A stretch of DNA of 64,000 bases, taken from positions 60,568 through 124,567 of the forward strand of contig NZ_QTTA01000022.1 in the NCBI RefSeq assembly GCF_003730275.1. Direction: 5' to 3'. The notes below the pieces were generated by a model, which made no database searches, was not told the DNA's origin, and was given only the letters and a program-made list of their open reading frames with translations. Within the stretch, counting starts at the first letter, position 1. Each line of letters opens with the position of its first letter. This DNA is from Brevundimonas halotolerans (lineage in GTDB: Bacteria; Pseudomonadota; Alphaproteobacteria; Caulobacterales; Caulobacteraceae). The position numbers and the translations under genes were made by a program. Positions 56,131-64,000 of the stretch are shown piece after piece.

Positions 56131-57558
56131 TTAGGCGGCGGTCGGACGACCGGGCGATGCCTTGCCGCTGTAGAACACGCCAAGCCTGAACACCGCCCAG
56201 AGCACGCCCGTCACGGCCGTCGCAGCCAGCAGCAGGGCAAGGTCGGGGCTGTAGAGGGCGAGGGTGCCGATCGAGACGCCGAACATCTGCGGGATGAGCC
56301 ATACCGAGACCCAGGCCAGGGCGAGGGTCATCAGCAGGGGAAACCACAGGCTGAAGGTGCCGAACACGCCGGACTTGGCGCGCAGGCCACTTCGGCGAAA
56401 CCACGCCACAATGGCTCCGATCACGAACAGCACTGGCAGGAGAGCAAAGGTCAGGAACAGGGATTTCGGGCCCCATCTGTCCCCGTCATCCTCACCATCG
56501 CGGCCGAAGGCTCTCGCGCTGACGCCGCTGAAGAGTCCCACGTTTTCTCCGAATCCCATGCCGCTGTTCGCATTGACGAGGATGATGACGGCGCGACCCT
56601 CTGCCGGCGACAGGACCGCGAGCGTCTCGATCCCGGGCGTGAGGCCCGAATGGTAGGCGTCGCCGGTATTGGCGTCGATGGACCAGCCAAAGCCATAATA
56701 GGGTGACGCGGTGCTGGCCGGGCGCAGCATGGCGGTCTTGCTCTGCACGTTGATGACGTCGTCCCGCCCGTTCATCATGGTCGCCAGATAAAGCGCCATG
56801 TCGGACGCCGTGGAGACGACGCCGCCCGCCGATGCGTTCGCGCGGTTCGTGCGGTTGTCCCTGAACGGGCGCTTGGAACCGAACCAGGGCTGATGCCCGA
56901 CCGCCATGGAGTCATGACGCGCCCCAACGGAGACGAAGCTGTCTTCCATTCCGATCGGTTCGAGAATCCTGGCTTCGACATAGCTGGCATAATCCTGGCC
57001 GCTCACCGCTTCGATGACCGCACCCAGAATCTGGTAGTTCGCGTTTGAATATTGCCAGCGAGCGTCGGGGGCGTGCGCTGGACGCCATTGGGCGATGCGC
57101 GCGACCTGGCGCTGGAGTTCATCCCCGCCCGGGCTCCTGTCAAAGTCGATGTCATTGCCTTGCCGCGTTGAGAAGCCGCTGGTGTGACTGAGCAATTGCC
57201 GGAGCGTGATGGCACCGGAAGGGCGGCCCTTGAAGACATCGAGATATTGCGAGACGGGTGCGTTCAGATCGACGGTCCCGGCTTCGACCAGTTGCATCAC
57301 CGCCATGGCGGTAAAGCTCTTTGAGATGGAGCCGATCAGGAAAGGCGTATCGGGCGTCACCGGCCTGCCGCTGCCGATCAAGACCTCTCCGCGCGCGCCC
57401 GAGACAATCTCGCCGCCCTCAACCACGGCATAGGCGATGCCCGGCGCGCCCGAGATCGGCAGTTCTGTCGCGATAAAAGCGTCGATCGGTTCGGCGGACA
57501 TGCGCGCGGGTGCTGCGGCTGCCAGTCCAATTGCCAATAAGGCCCAAATGAATCGCAT
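56131..57558 (-). CDS. Membrane-anchored serine hydrolase, beta-lactamase/class C fold
   Basis: 475 residues. Signal peptide (RFIWALLAIGLAAAAPARMSA), then a beta-lactamase-family domain: SISK (Ser-x-x-Lys nucleophile, near residue 77), YSN (near 168) and an HSG triad near 300. The last ~110 residues form four hydrophobic segments, a membrane tail as in many alphaproteobacterial serine hydrolases of this type. It would act in the periplasm as a peptidase or esterase; resistance to a beta-lactam cannot be claimed. It is cargo in the element, flanked by family C repeats. Confidence 0.88.
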   Translation of the reverse strand: MRFIWALLAIGLAAAAPARMSAEPIDAFIATELPISGAPGIAYAVVEGGEIVSGARGEVLIGSGRPVTPDTPFLIGSISKSFTAMAVMQLVEAGTVDLNAPVSQYLDVFKGRPSGAITLRQLLSHTSGFSTRQGNDIDFDRSPGGDELQRQVARIAQWRPAHAPDARWQYSNANYQILGAVIEAVSGQDYASYVEARILEPIGMEDSFVSVGARHDSMAVGHQPWFGSKRPFRDNRTNRANASAGGVVSTASDMALYLATMMNGRDDVINVQSKTAMLRPASTASPYYGFGWSIDANTGDAYHSGLTPGIETLAVLSPAEGRAVIILVNANSGMGFGENVGLFSGVSARAFGRDGEDDGDRWGPKSLFLTFALLPVLFVIGAIVAWFRRSGLRAKSGVFGTFSLWFPLLMTLALAWVSVWLIPQMFGVSIGTLALYSPDLALLLAATAVTGVLWAVFRLGVFYSGKASPGRPTAA

Positions 57559-57916
57559 GCGTCATCCTCCTGCGCGTATTCTGTGTGTACCACAGCAATA
57601 AGTGACGCTCCGGGAGGGGGCGCTGTTGGTCCGCCATGGGATGATCCTGGCGAGGATTATATTTATCCGGCCCACATGTTCGAGATGTCCGCTTTGGGTC
57701 GAGAGCGGAAACTGGCATCCGAGCGGAAAGCGGACGCTTTTGGCCCGGCGTCGCCGGTCTACCGCCCCGAAAGCGGCAAAACCCCGCGATCGCAGACCAA
57801 CTTTCATCCCCTAAAACTATGGTTGTGACGCCTGAATTAATTTCGGGTCAGTCTTTGGTCGCATATCTGGACGACGGCATTAGAGCGGCGACATCGACAA
57901 CCACAACGAGGTGTTC
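57559..57916. other. Divergent promoter region, serine hydrolase / DUF6641
   Basis: 358 bp without a gene. Holds promoters for both neighbours and a family C repeat; GAGGTG directly before 57917 is the ribosome site of the next gene. Confidence 0.5.
57687..57757. repeat. Family C repeat, upstream side of the serine hydrolase gene
   Basis: GTCCGCTTT (57687-57695) and AAAGCGGAC (57727-57735) are 9-bp inverted arms, followed by TTTTGGCCCGGCGTCGCCGG, resembling the word order after 56003. Confidence 0.6.
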
Positions 57917-58378
57917 ATGTCCCTGCTCAAAAGCCTGAAACTTTCCGCCGCCAAGCCGCAGAATCAGCCGGCCAGCCCTCAAGATCGCAATCGAGAGAAA
58001 CTGCGCGGTTATCTCGCCGAACAGCGGGCGCTGATCGAGGCCACGGTGGCGGGCAAGCCCTATGCGGGCGTCCGCACCGTCACCAAGACGGATGACACCG
58101 GGAACCGGACGCGGGTCGAGGTCCCGCGCACCGTCCGCAAGGGCTGGTTCACGGGCGACGGCGGCAAGGTCTACTTCCAGCTCCGCTACGGCGGGAAGCC
58201 GCTGGAACTGGCGAAGGGCATGACCGCAGTGGAAGCTGACAACCTGGCCGCCATCGGCCCGGTCATCGACACGCTGGATCAGGCGGTGCTGGCCGGTGAG
58301 TTTGATGCCGCCGTGGCTGCTGCCGCCCAAGCCCGCGCTGCGATGATGAAGACGGCGAAGGCAAAGAAGGCGGGCTAA
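57917..58378 (+). CDS. DUF6641 family protein
   Basis: A 153-residue protein. MSLLKSLKLSAA start, then a basic segment around YLAEQRALIEATVAGKPY, a strand region KGWFTGDGGKVYFQLRYGGKPLEL, and an Ala-rich helical C-terminus ending in AKAKKAG. I place it in DUF6641 by overall look; the role is unknown and such genes turn up on mobile elements. The start is set by GAGGTG. Confidence 0.68.
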   Translation: MSLLKSLKLSAAKPQNQPASPQDRNREKLRGYLAEQRALIEATVAGKPYAGVRTVTKTDDTGNRTRVEVPRTVRKGWFTGDGGKVYFQLRYGGKPLELAKGMTAVEADNLAAIGPVIDTLDQAVLAGEFDAAVAAAAQARAAMMKTAKAKKAG

Positions 58379-58437
58379 GCTAAGCTGAAATAGATGGGCG
58401 GCAATGCCGCCCATCACGCTTCTCTCAGGGAGACCCC

Positions 58438-59211
58438 ATGGCCCACGTCGTCGTTTTCGATCTTGAGACCATTCCCGATCTGGAGGCCGTGTCGCGCATC
58501 CACACAATCGACCCGCACGACGAAGATCGCGCTCAGGAGATCGTCGGCGACAAGTTCTGCAAGCTTCCCCTGCACCGGATCGCCTGCATCGGTGCCTTGA
58601 TCGCGGAGAGCAGCGACAATGGCTGGATCGTCCGGTCTCTCGGTGCCCCGCACATCGGCGACCGCAGTGAAGCCGACCTCATCAGCAGTTTCGCGGACCG
58701 CTTGAACGAACTGCGGCCCTGCCTCGTGTCGTTCAACGGAAGCGGCTTCGACCTGCCCGTGCTGCGCTACCGGGCCATGGTCAACAAGTTGTCGGCGCCG
58801 GGCCTGTACGCGAGAGGCTATTTCAAGCGGTACTCCGACGACGCGGTTGATCTTTGCGATGTCCTCGCGAGCTTCAGCATGCAGGGCAAATGTAAGCTGG
58901 ATGAACTTTCGCGCATCCTCGGACTTCCCGGAAAACCTGACGGCGTCGATGGCTCCAAGGTGGCCGAGTACGTGACGACTGGCCGTATTCAGGAGGTCGC
59001 GGACTACTGCGAAACCGACGTAGTCAACACATACCGGGTTTGGCTCCGCTACGAATTAATGCGGGGCGCGCTGACCGAAACTGCCTTCGACCAGAGCGAA
59101 CGCTGTCTCACAGATTTTATCGACGCCCGTTCGTCTGAGCGACCGCACCTTGCTCCCTTTGCGAGACTCGCCTCCGCGCCTGATCCCTCTACTGGCGGCA
59201 CCCAAGATTAA
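58438..59211 (+). CDS. PolB-like predicted 3'-5' exonuclease
   Basis: 257 residues with the DnaQ/RNase H-like exonuclease fold of PF10108 type. Motif Exo I VVVFDLETIPDLEA (Asp and Glu), Exo II SFNGSGFDLPVLRYRA (Asp), and Exo III YCETDVVNTYRVWLR (Tyr...Asp) are all in place. It has no polymerase part. It probably trims DNA ends in the element's own processing or in replication. GGGAGACCC lies before the ATG. Confidence 0.9.
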   Translation: MAHVVVFDLETIPDLEAVSRIHTIDPHDEDRAQEIVGDKFCKLPLHRIACIGALIAESSDNGWIVRSLGAPHIGDRSEADLISSFADRLNELRPCLVSFNGSGFDLPVLRYRAMVNKLSAPGLYARGYFKRYSDDAVDLCDVLASFSMQGKCKLDELSRILGLPGKPDGVDGSKVAEYVTTGRIQEVADYCETDVVNTYRVWLRYELMRGALTETAFDQSERCLTDFIDARSSERPHLAPFARLASAPDPSTGGTQD

Positions 59212-59635
59212 GTCGGAGTTCAGCAGAACGGCATGGGACTTGGCGTTCAGTCAGGTGCGGGCCCAAATCCGACGCACCCCGACGCACCTCCGAGTGGAGC
59301 TCTGGGTCAACGCATTGCTGAATGATGGAGAGGACGACGGCGGTGTGCCGGACACCACCTCTTCGAACATCATACTTCTCTGCCGAGCGCGACTGGAGCT
59401 GACCCGGCGATTGGTTGAGATGATCGACGAGCATCATCGAATGTGGAAACGATACCCTGTGCTGGCCGTCCTGGCCGAAACCTGTGGCTGGGAGCCGGAA
59501 GCGCTGGGTGAGGCCTACCTTCGGCACCTGAGACGGGATCTCGAACGGGCCAGCGAGCCCCGTGCAGGGCCAAGTCAGGCCGGGGGCAGCGCGGTAACCC
59601 TGAGCATAGTCGAGGGGCGTTCTGAGGGTCCGTAG
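59150..59635 (+). CDS. Hypothetical element protein
   Basis: Up to 161 residues from a TTG, overlapping the exonuclease by 62 bp; the true start may be later. The middle (AWDLAFSQVRAQIRRTPTHLRVELWVNALL and RARLELTRRLVEMIDEHHRMW) is helical and looks coding. The end (SAVTLSIVEGRSEGP) is written over a short repeat-like CCCTGAGCATAGTCGAGGGG sequence. No family recognised. Confidence 0.45.
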   Translation: MLPLRDSPPRLIPLLAAPKIKSEFSRTAWDLAFSQVRAQIRRTPTHLRVELWVNALLNDGEDDGGVPDTTSSNIILLCRARLELTRRLVEMIDEHHRMWKRYPVLAVLAETCGWEPEALGEAYLRHLRRDLERASEPRAGPSQAGGSAVTLSIVEGRSEGP

Positions 59636-59685
59636 GGCATTGCAGGGAGCCCCACGGCCGATCGGCCCGCGTATTCCGCCGCCCG

Positions 59686-61359
59686 TTAGGTTTCAGCAGT
59701 CCACCGTCGCCTAATGTCGGCCAGCAGCTTCCCGACCGCCGACTCCTGGGTGAGGTGATCCGTATTGTCACCGAAGTAAAATTCGGGGTTGTAGTTCTGC
59801 TCCCAAACCACGCCATCGTCGCCAATGACAATGTTGTAGGCGCCAGTCTTGAGTGTGATTTTGAAGCAGCGTCCATAGTCACTGTAGATGTCGCAGGTCA
59901 CGCTTTCGACGATGCCCTGCAGGGCTTGGATGACCTTGAGGCGGCTCGCCTCCCGGATGGCCGGATCGGGGTCTTCGATGGCCCCGCGCACTTCCATGAC
60001 CCGCTTCTGGTGCTCGTTGGCGCTAACAACGCCCCTTGCCCTGGCCAAGGCCTTCTCGGTTTCGCTCACCTCATTGGTGGCATCCTGCACGGCACGCTTC
60101 AAACTGGGGAGGCGCGCGGCAAAGAGTTCGCCAACTTCGTCATCAAGCACCTTGTCCACCGCTCGCTGCAGTCGCGCTTCGTGGTCCGCTAGGCGCTTCT
60201 GTGCTTCCGCCAGCGCCACTGTCAGGGGGTAGGTATCATCGGCTTTGCTGAACCACTTGTCGTCCAGCGCCAAATCCAAAATGGTGTCCAACGCCGTCTG
60301 TTCGAAGTCGTCGTAGAGGTAGGTTTCCTTGGCATCGCAACCTCGTGACCCGCCAGCAGACACGCACTGTAGCGCGTACCTGTTGTGCCTGCTGTTGAGA
60401 TACATTCGTGAGCCGCACGCGCCGCAGCGCATGAGCCCCCTGAACAGGTTGACGGCCGTGGCCGTGTGGCGACCGCCGCCTGTGACTTTTCGGCTTTCGA
60501 ACGCTGCCCGCGCCCTTGCCACGAGGTCTGCGTCCACGATGCGTTCGTAGTAGCCGGGAATGGTACGGGGTGCCGTCTTGACCCTTGCAGGGTTGCTGTA
60601 ACCCACACGAAACTCGCCCTCGACTGCGGGGCTTTGAATGATCCAGTTGATCGTCGTGGGGTCCCAGCCGACACCAGCTTTGAACTTCCTGCCCCACGGT
60701 GGGATGCCGCGCTCGTTCAGGTTCTTGGCAATCCACCGGGCGCCTCTGCCAGCAGCCGCTTGCTCGTAGATATCCTGCACCAACGCCACTCGATCAGCGT
60801 GGTAGGTAAACCCCATTCGGTCCTTGTTCAGCGTCATCCACCCTGGACATTTGCCGCTGACTTTTGGGCCACCGTTGGCGGCGGCTTCAATGGCCGCTTC
60901 ATAGGAATCCCGGACCCGTCTGCTGATGGTTTCGGAGTGGGATTGATCCGCCTGTCCACCCAGCAGGATTTTGATGATGCTGAGTTGGTCCTTCATGGTT
61001 TCTGGACTGAACAGATGACCGTCAGTCGTGGCCACGCTCACGCCCCTGCGCGTCATGTCGCGCAGCCAGTCGAACAGCGGCTCCCATCCCTCACGGCTCA
61101 GCCTGTCGGTTTTTTCAGCGACGATGACTGTGCCCTTGCCAATGTCGCCGGCTGCAACCTCGGCGCTCAGCTTGCCCAGCGCGCCCGTGCTGAGCATGTG
61201 TTCGCCCTTCCAGGCGGACTTACCCAAATCCTCGATGGTGGCCGTGTGTCGCCAGCCCATCTTCTCGATATAGGCTAGTCCGTCGCGCCGCTGCCGGTCA
61301 TAGCTGTCGCCAGTCTTTTGCTCAGCAGTGCTGAAGCGAATGTAGAGAATGGCATCCAT
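59686..61359 (-). CDS. Large serine recombinase (integrase of the element)
   Basis: 557 residues. The resolvase-type catalytic domain has Ser10 in LYIRFSTAEQK and VIVAEKTDRLSREGWE. The recombinase domain follows (residues ~190-300, RGARWIAKNLNERGIPPWG), then a zinc ribbon (MRCGACGSRMYLN with LQCVSAGGSRGC), a coiled coil near 385-450, and a C-terminal domain. It starts 57 bp from the right core site, the usual place for the element's own integrase, and should cut the radC target and the circular attP. No directionality factor was recognised. Confidence 0.95.
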   Translation of the reverse strand: MDAILYIRFSTAEQKTGDSYDRQRRDGLAYIEKMGWRHTATIEDLGKSAWKGEHMLSTGALGKLSAEVAAGDIGKGTVIVAEKTDRLSREGWEPLFDWLRDMTRRGVSVATTDGHLFSPETMKDQLSIIKILLGGQADQSHSETISRRVRDSYEAAIEAAANGGPKVSGKCPGWMTLNKDRMGFTYHADRVALVQDIYEQAAAGRGARWIAKNLNERGIPPWGRKFKAGVGWDPTTINWIIQSPAVEGEFRVGYSNPARVKTAPRTIPGYYERIVDADLVARARAAFESRKVTGGGRHTATAVNLFRGLMRCGACGSRMYLNSRHNRYALQCVSAGGSRGCDAKETYLYDDFEQTALDTILDLALDDKWFSKADDTYPLTVALAEAQKRLADHEARLQRAVDKVLDDEVGELFAARLPSLKRAVQDATNEVSETEKALARARGVVSANEHQKRVMEVRGAIEDPDPAIREASRLKVIQALQGIVESVTCDIYSDYGRCFKITLKTGAYNIVIGDDGVVWEQNYNPEFYFGDNTDHLTQESAVGKLLADIRRRWTAET

Positions 61360-61852
61360 GGCACTGGAACCCTTTGATAACGGGGTTCAGTATGGGCGTG
61401 ATATACGTATTGTAAAGCACCCGGAATTGCTCGCGCGGCTCATGCTGCAGGCTGAGCCGGACGTAGGACAACAGCGAGGTCCACGATGAGATGACCGGGC
61501 GGTTGACGGCCTCCTCACGGGCCACGCGGCGGGCGACCTCGTGCAGGGCCGCGATGTCGAGCGCGGTCTCGGCGCCGATGCCCTTGGTACGCCCCTTGGT
61601 GTCCTCGGCCTTGACCGTCATCAGGTCCTCGACCGAAGCGGCCAGCACGGCGGCCAGCGAGCCAAAGCGGGCCAGAAGAGCCTTGGCGATCGGCTTGACG
61701 TCGCCCTGGGGCTGGCTGCGAAACAGGAACAGCTCCAGCAGCTCATAGTCGGGCAGATGGTGGATGCCGGCCCCGCGCGCCCGCTCCCTCAGCCGCTCGC
61801 GATGACCGGCGTGGTGAGGGGCTTTGGGTTTTTCCGGTGGCTGTTCCAACAT
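61322..61852 (-). pseudogene. radC: radC 5' fragment at the element boundary
   Basis: The N-terminal half of RadC. Host codons run from the ATG at 61852 (MLEQPPEKPKAPHHAG, then the helix-hairpin-helix-type ERARGAGIHHLPDYELLELFL) to the core site at 61416 (SLQHEPREQFRVLY). After the core about 30 foreign residues follow before a stop inside the element. The MPN domain is missing. Together with the fragment at 43584 it makes a complete RadC. Confidence 0.92.
61416..61422. other. Attachment site copy, right junction
   Basis: AGCACCC, identical to the left copy at 43876. Element to the left (GTATTGTAA), radC to the right (GGAATTGCTC). Confidence 0.88.
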
Positions 61853-61883
61853 GGCCTTCCCCGACTGCGGGTAAAGGCTAGCC

Positions 61884-62705
61884 TCAGAATGTCGGGCGGA
61901 ACAGGCCTGCGGGGCTGGCGGTGAAGATTTCAACGCCGGTCTCGGTGACGCCCACGCTGTGCTCGCACTGGGCCGACAGCGACTTGTCGCGGGTGACGGC
62001 CGTCCAGCCGTCGGACAGCACCTTCACCTGGGGCTTGCCCAGATTGACCATGGGCTCGACGGTGAAGAACATGCCGGGCTTGAGCACTGCGCCCTCGCCC
62101 CGGCGGCCATAGTGCAGGACATTGGGGCTGTCGTGGAACAGGCGGCCGATGCCATGGCCGCAGAAGTCGCGCACCACGCTCATGCGTTGATCCTCGACCA
62201 GACGCTGGATGGCATAGCCGATGTCGCCAAAGGTATTGCCCGGCTTGATCTGGGCAAGGCCGACCTCGAGCGAGTCATAGGTGACCTCGATCAGGCGGCG
62301 GGCGCGGGTGTTGATCTCGCCGACCGCATACATGCGGCTGGAGTCGCCATGCCAGCCGTCGACGATGACGGTGTGGTCGATGTTGACGATGTCGCCGTCC
62401 TTCAGAACCTTGTCGCCCGGAATGCCGTGGCAGACGACATGGTTGATCGAGGTGCAGATGGTCTTCTCATAGCCCTTGTAGCCCAGGCAGGCCGGGACGG
62501 CGCCGTGGTCGAGGGTGAACTCGCGGATGCGGTCGTCCAGCTCTCCCGTGGTCACGCCGGGCTTGACGTATTCGCCGATCATGTCGAGCGCTTCGGCGAC
62601 CAGACGGCCGGCGGCGCGCATGCCCTCGAACCCCTCTTCGTCGTGAAGGCGTATCTCGTTGGTGCGGACGAAAACGTCGCCGTCCATATCCTGGGCTTCA
62701 TACAT
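61884..62705 (-). CDS. map: Methionine aminopeptidase, type I
   Basis: Removes the starting Met from new proteins (273 residues). The di-metal ligands appear in VNIDHTVIVDGWHGDSS (two Asp), FCGHGIGRLFHDSP (His), FTVEPMVNLG (Glu) and QCEHSVGVTETG (Glu). The N-terminal GMRAAGRLVAEALDMIGEYVKPGV is typical. The stop is 31 bp before the radC start, so map and radC were probably one unit before the insertion. An ATG at residue 7 is another possible start. Confidence 0.97.
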   Translation of the reverse strand: MYEAQDMDGDVFVRTNEIRLHDEEGFEGMRAAGRLVAEALDMIGEYVKPGVTTGELDDRIREFTLDHGAVPACLGYKGYEKTICTSINHVVCHGIPGDKVLKDGDIVNIDHTVIVDGWHGDSSRMYAVGEINTRARRLIEVTYDSLEVGLAQIKPGNTFGDIGYAIQRLVEDQRMSVVRDFCGHGIGRLFHDSPNVLHYGRRGEGAVLKPGMFFTVEPMVNLGKPQVKVLSDGWTAVTRDKSLSAQCEHSVGVTETGVEIFTASPAGLFRPTF

Positions 62706-62867
62706 GCGGGGTGTCCCGGTAAGTCAGTTTCGACGCGACAGTCCGGCAGGAACCGCGTCGTAAGGAGTAAAGGTCACCATGAAGATAGCACACATGCCCG
62801 CCATGCCGCGACCGATGCGGGGCCATATCGGCCCTTCAGCCCCCGTGCGCAAGCCAGGGGGCCTTCG

Positions 62868-63647
62868 ATGAGCGCGGTGATCTCTCCCACGGCCGCCGTC
62901 CTGATCATCGGGGATGAGATCCTCTCGGGCCGGACGAAGGACACCAATCTGAACACCCTGGCCCGGTTTCTGACCGCGCTGGGCATCGACCTGAAGGAGG
63001 CGCGCACGGTCGGCGACACGCCCGATCAGATCATCGACGCCGTGCGGACCCTGTCGGCGAACCACGACTATCTGTTCACCACGGGCGGCATCGGGCCGAC
63101 CCATGACGACATCACCGCCGACTGCGTGGCCGAGGCCATGGGGGTCGGCCTGCCCGAAAATGACGAGGCGCTGGCGATCCTGGAGCGGCGTTACGGCGAC
63201 GAGCTGAACGATGCGCGGCGGCGGATGGCCCGCATTCCCGAGGGCGGCTCGCTGATCGCCAATCCGGTCACGGACGCGCCGGGCTTCCAGATCGGCAATG
63301 TCTTCGTCATGGCCGGCGTGCCGAAGATCATGACCGCCATGCTGGACGACGTCGCGCCCCGCCTGCGGGTCGGCGCGATCACCCACGCCCGGACGCTGAA
63401 GGTCGAGGGCGTCGGCGAGGGCGATGTCGCAGAGTTGCTGACGGCTGCGGCCGACGCCAACCGGACGCTGAGCTTTGGCAGCTATCCCTTCGGACACGGC
63501 ACTGTGGGGGAATATGGCACCCAGTTGGTGGTGCGGGGCCGCGATGCCGCGACCCTGTCAGCTGCGGTCGAAGCCCTGAAGGAGGCCATCGAGGTCACCC
63601 TGGCGGACCGGGGCGTGCGGGTGTTTGAGGTCCAGCCCGAGGCATAG
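62868..63647 (+). CDS. CinA N-terminal-type (MoaB/MogA fold) protein
   Basis: 259 residues with the molybdopterin-binding-like domain of CinA: AAVLIIGDEILSGRTKDTN, the TTGGIGPTHDDITADCVAEAMG signature, and the pyrophosphatase-like middle GEYGTQLVVRGR. The C-terminal nicotinamide-nucleotide deamidase part of full CinA is absent, as in many alphaproteobacteria where it is separate. Hydrolysis of ADP-ribose or NMN-type substrates is known for relatives. Divergent from map. Confidence 0.9.
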   Translation: MSAVISPTAAVLIIGDEILSGRTKDTNLNTLARFLTALGIDLKEARTVGDTPDQIIDAVRTLSANHDYLFTTGGIGPTHDDITADCVAEAMGVGLPENDEALAILERRYGDELNDARRRMARIPEGGSLIANPVTDAPGFQIGNVFVMAGVPKIMTAMLDDVAPRLRVGAITHARTLKVEGVGEGDVAELLTAAADANRTLSFGSYPFGHGTVGEYGTQLVVRGRDAATLSAAVEALKEAIEVTLADRGVRVFEVQPEA

Positions 63648-63675
63648 CCCCCTTCTCCCTCCCCCCGAAACGACA

Positions 63676-63706
63676 CCACCGCCGTGACCGGGGGCCACGG
63701 CGGTGG
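63676..63706. terminator. Long GC hairpin between convergent genes
   Basis: Perfect 11-bp arms CCACCGCCGTG / CACGGCGGTGG around a 9-nt loop. No T run on the forward strand; probably serves as a shared terminator between the CinA-type gene and the OmpA-family gene. Confidence 0.6.
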
Positions 63707-63788
63707 GTTGAAGTCTATCGACTCTCTGGTCAGGCCCGGTTCGGCCCGGTCTCTCGCGGGGAGAGGCCGGGCCGGTCCGGAAGCCGGA

Positions 63789-64000
63789 TCAGAAGTTGAT
63801 GTCGATGGTCGCGCGCCGGTTCAGCGGCTCACGGACACCGTCAGCGGTCGGACGGGCCAGGTCGGTTTCACCACGACCTTCGACGGCCAGGGCGCCACCG
63901 GGGACGCCGCGGGCCACGAGGGCATCGGCGACCGTGCGGGCACGGCGGTTCGACAGGCCGACGTTGTAGCTGGCCGAGCCCGAGGTGTCGGCGTGACCCG
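63789..64000 (-). CDS. OmpA-family protein, C-terminal end (5' part outside window)
   Basis: The last 70 codons of an OmpA-type peptidoglycan-binding domain. It reads GHADTSGSASYNVGLSNRRA with the Asp and Arg that hold diaminopimelate, then VEGRGETDLARPT and NRRATIDINF at the end. The protein would be an outer-membrane or lipoprotein anchor to the cell wall. The N-terminus lies beyond the window. Confidence 0.93.
   Translation of the reverse strand, partial: GHADTSGSASYNVGLSNRRARTVADALVARGVPGGALAVEGRGETDLARPTADGVREPLNRRATIDINF

Larger units (their letters stand above)
43883..61422. mobile_element. 17.5-kb integrated element inserted in radC
   Basis: The element is bounded by 7-bp copies of the core at 43876 and 61416; removing one copy plus the interior joins the two radC parts in frame (QFR-VLY-LDN). 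It encodes a large serine recombinase 57 bp from the right end, a small resolvase in the middle, and cargo. Composition is less GC-rich than the flanks. No phage structural genes or conjugation machinery were seen, so it is best called a genomic island or a mobilisable element. Joining its ends predicts an attP with inverted arms GTAAAG / CTTTAC around the core. Confidence 0.92.

Noticed and set aside
43883..61415. Prophage
   Set aside because: No terminase, portal, capsid, tail or lysis gene. Integrase plus defence and unknown genes fits an island better.

Overview
The window looks like chromosome from a GC-rich alphaproteobacterium of the Caulobacterales, most like Brevundimonas. That is an inference from gene content and protein style: an HWE-type sensor kinase, a DnaG without zinc-ribbon cysteines next to rpoD, an ELM1-family protein beside greA, a map-radC neighbourhood, and short palindromic repeats between genes. 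No rRNA, tRNA, CRISPR array or complete insertion sequence was found.

Layout. 0-3.3 kb: the end of a cell-wall hydrolase, then a sensor cluster (GAF-PAS-HWE kinase, receiver protein, BLUF blue-light sensor). 3.3-19.9 kb: housekeeping genes trxB, greA, carB, carA and dnaG, with a DUF389 membrane protein, a GST, an RraB-like protein, a HAD hydrolase, an SDR and a FkbM methyltransferase. The 3' half of dnaG is a replacement tract. It is followed by a vapBC pair and then by the displaced original dnaG tail as a pseudogene. 19.9-31.1 kb: rpoD, a DUF559 nuclease bracketed by inverted palindromic repeats, a truncated MmeI-like gene, a DbpA-like helicase, an Mpo1-like protein, a 3D-domain protein, a nitroreductase, an S1/P1 nuclease and a TrmJ-like methyltransferase. 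31.1-43.6 kb: a 19-codon sirtuin remnant, frmA and fghA (formaldehyde detoxification), a second PIN toxin pair, an AGCS symporter, sodB, rpsD, small lipoproteins, a BolA / AKR-like / Grx4 / thioesterase operon, a GNAT and an asparaginase.

43.88-61.42 kb is a 17.5-kb integrated element that has split radC. Both junctions carry the same 7 bp (GGGTGCT on the radC strand). Joining the radC halves at this core restores an uninterrupted RadC reading frame, so the boundaries are precise. The element encodes its own large serine recombinase next to one end. It also carries a PolB-type exonuclease, a DUF6641 protein, a membrane serine hydrolase, an operon of mostly unknown proteins including a divergent Hfq/Sm-like protein and a small HUH-type protein, a Tn3-type resolvase, and a tightly coupled three-gene cassette at the other end. 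The cassette is a PLD-SNF2 helicase, an N6-adenine methylase and a PLD nuclease, and is the best candidate here for an under-described defence system. It shares component types with class 1 DISARM, but no DrmA or DrmB is present.

61.4-64 kb: the radC 5' half, map, a CinA-type MoaB-fold protein, and the C-terminal end of an OmpA-family protein.
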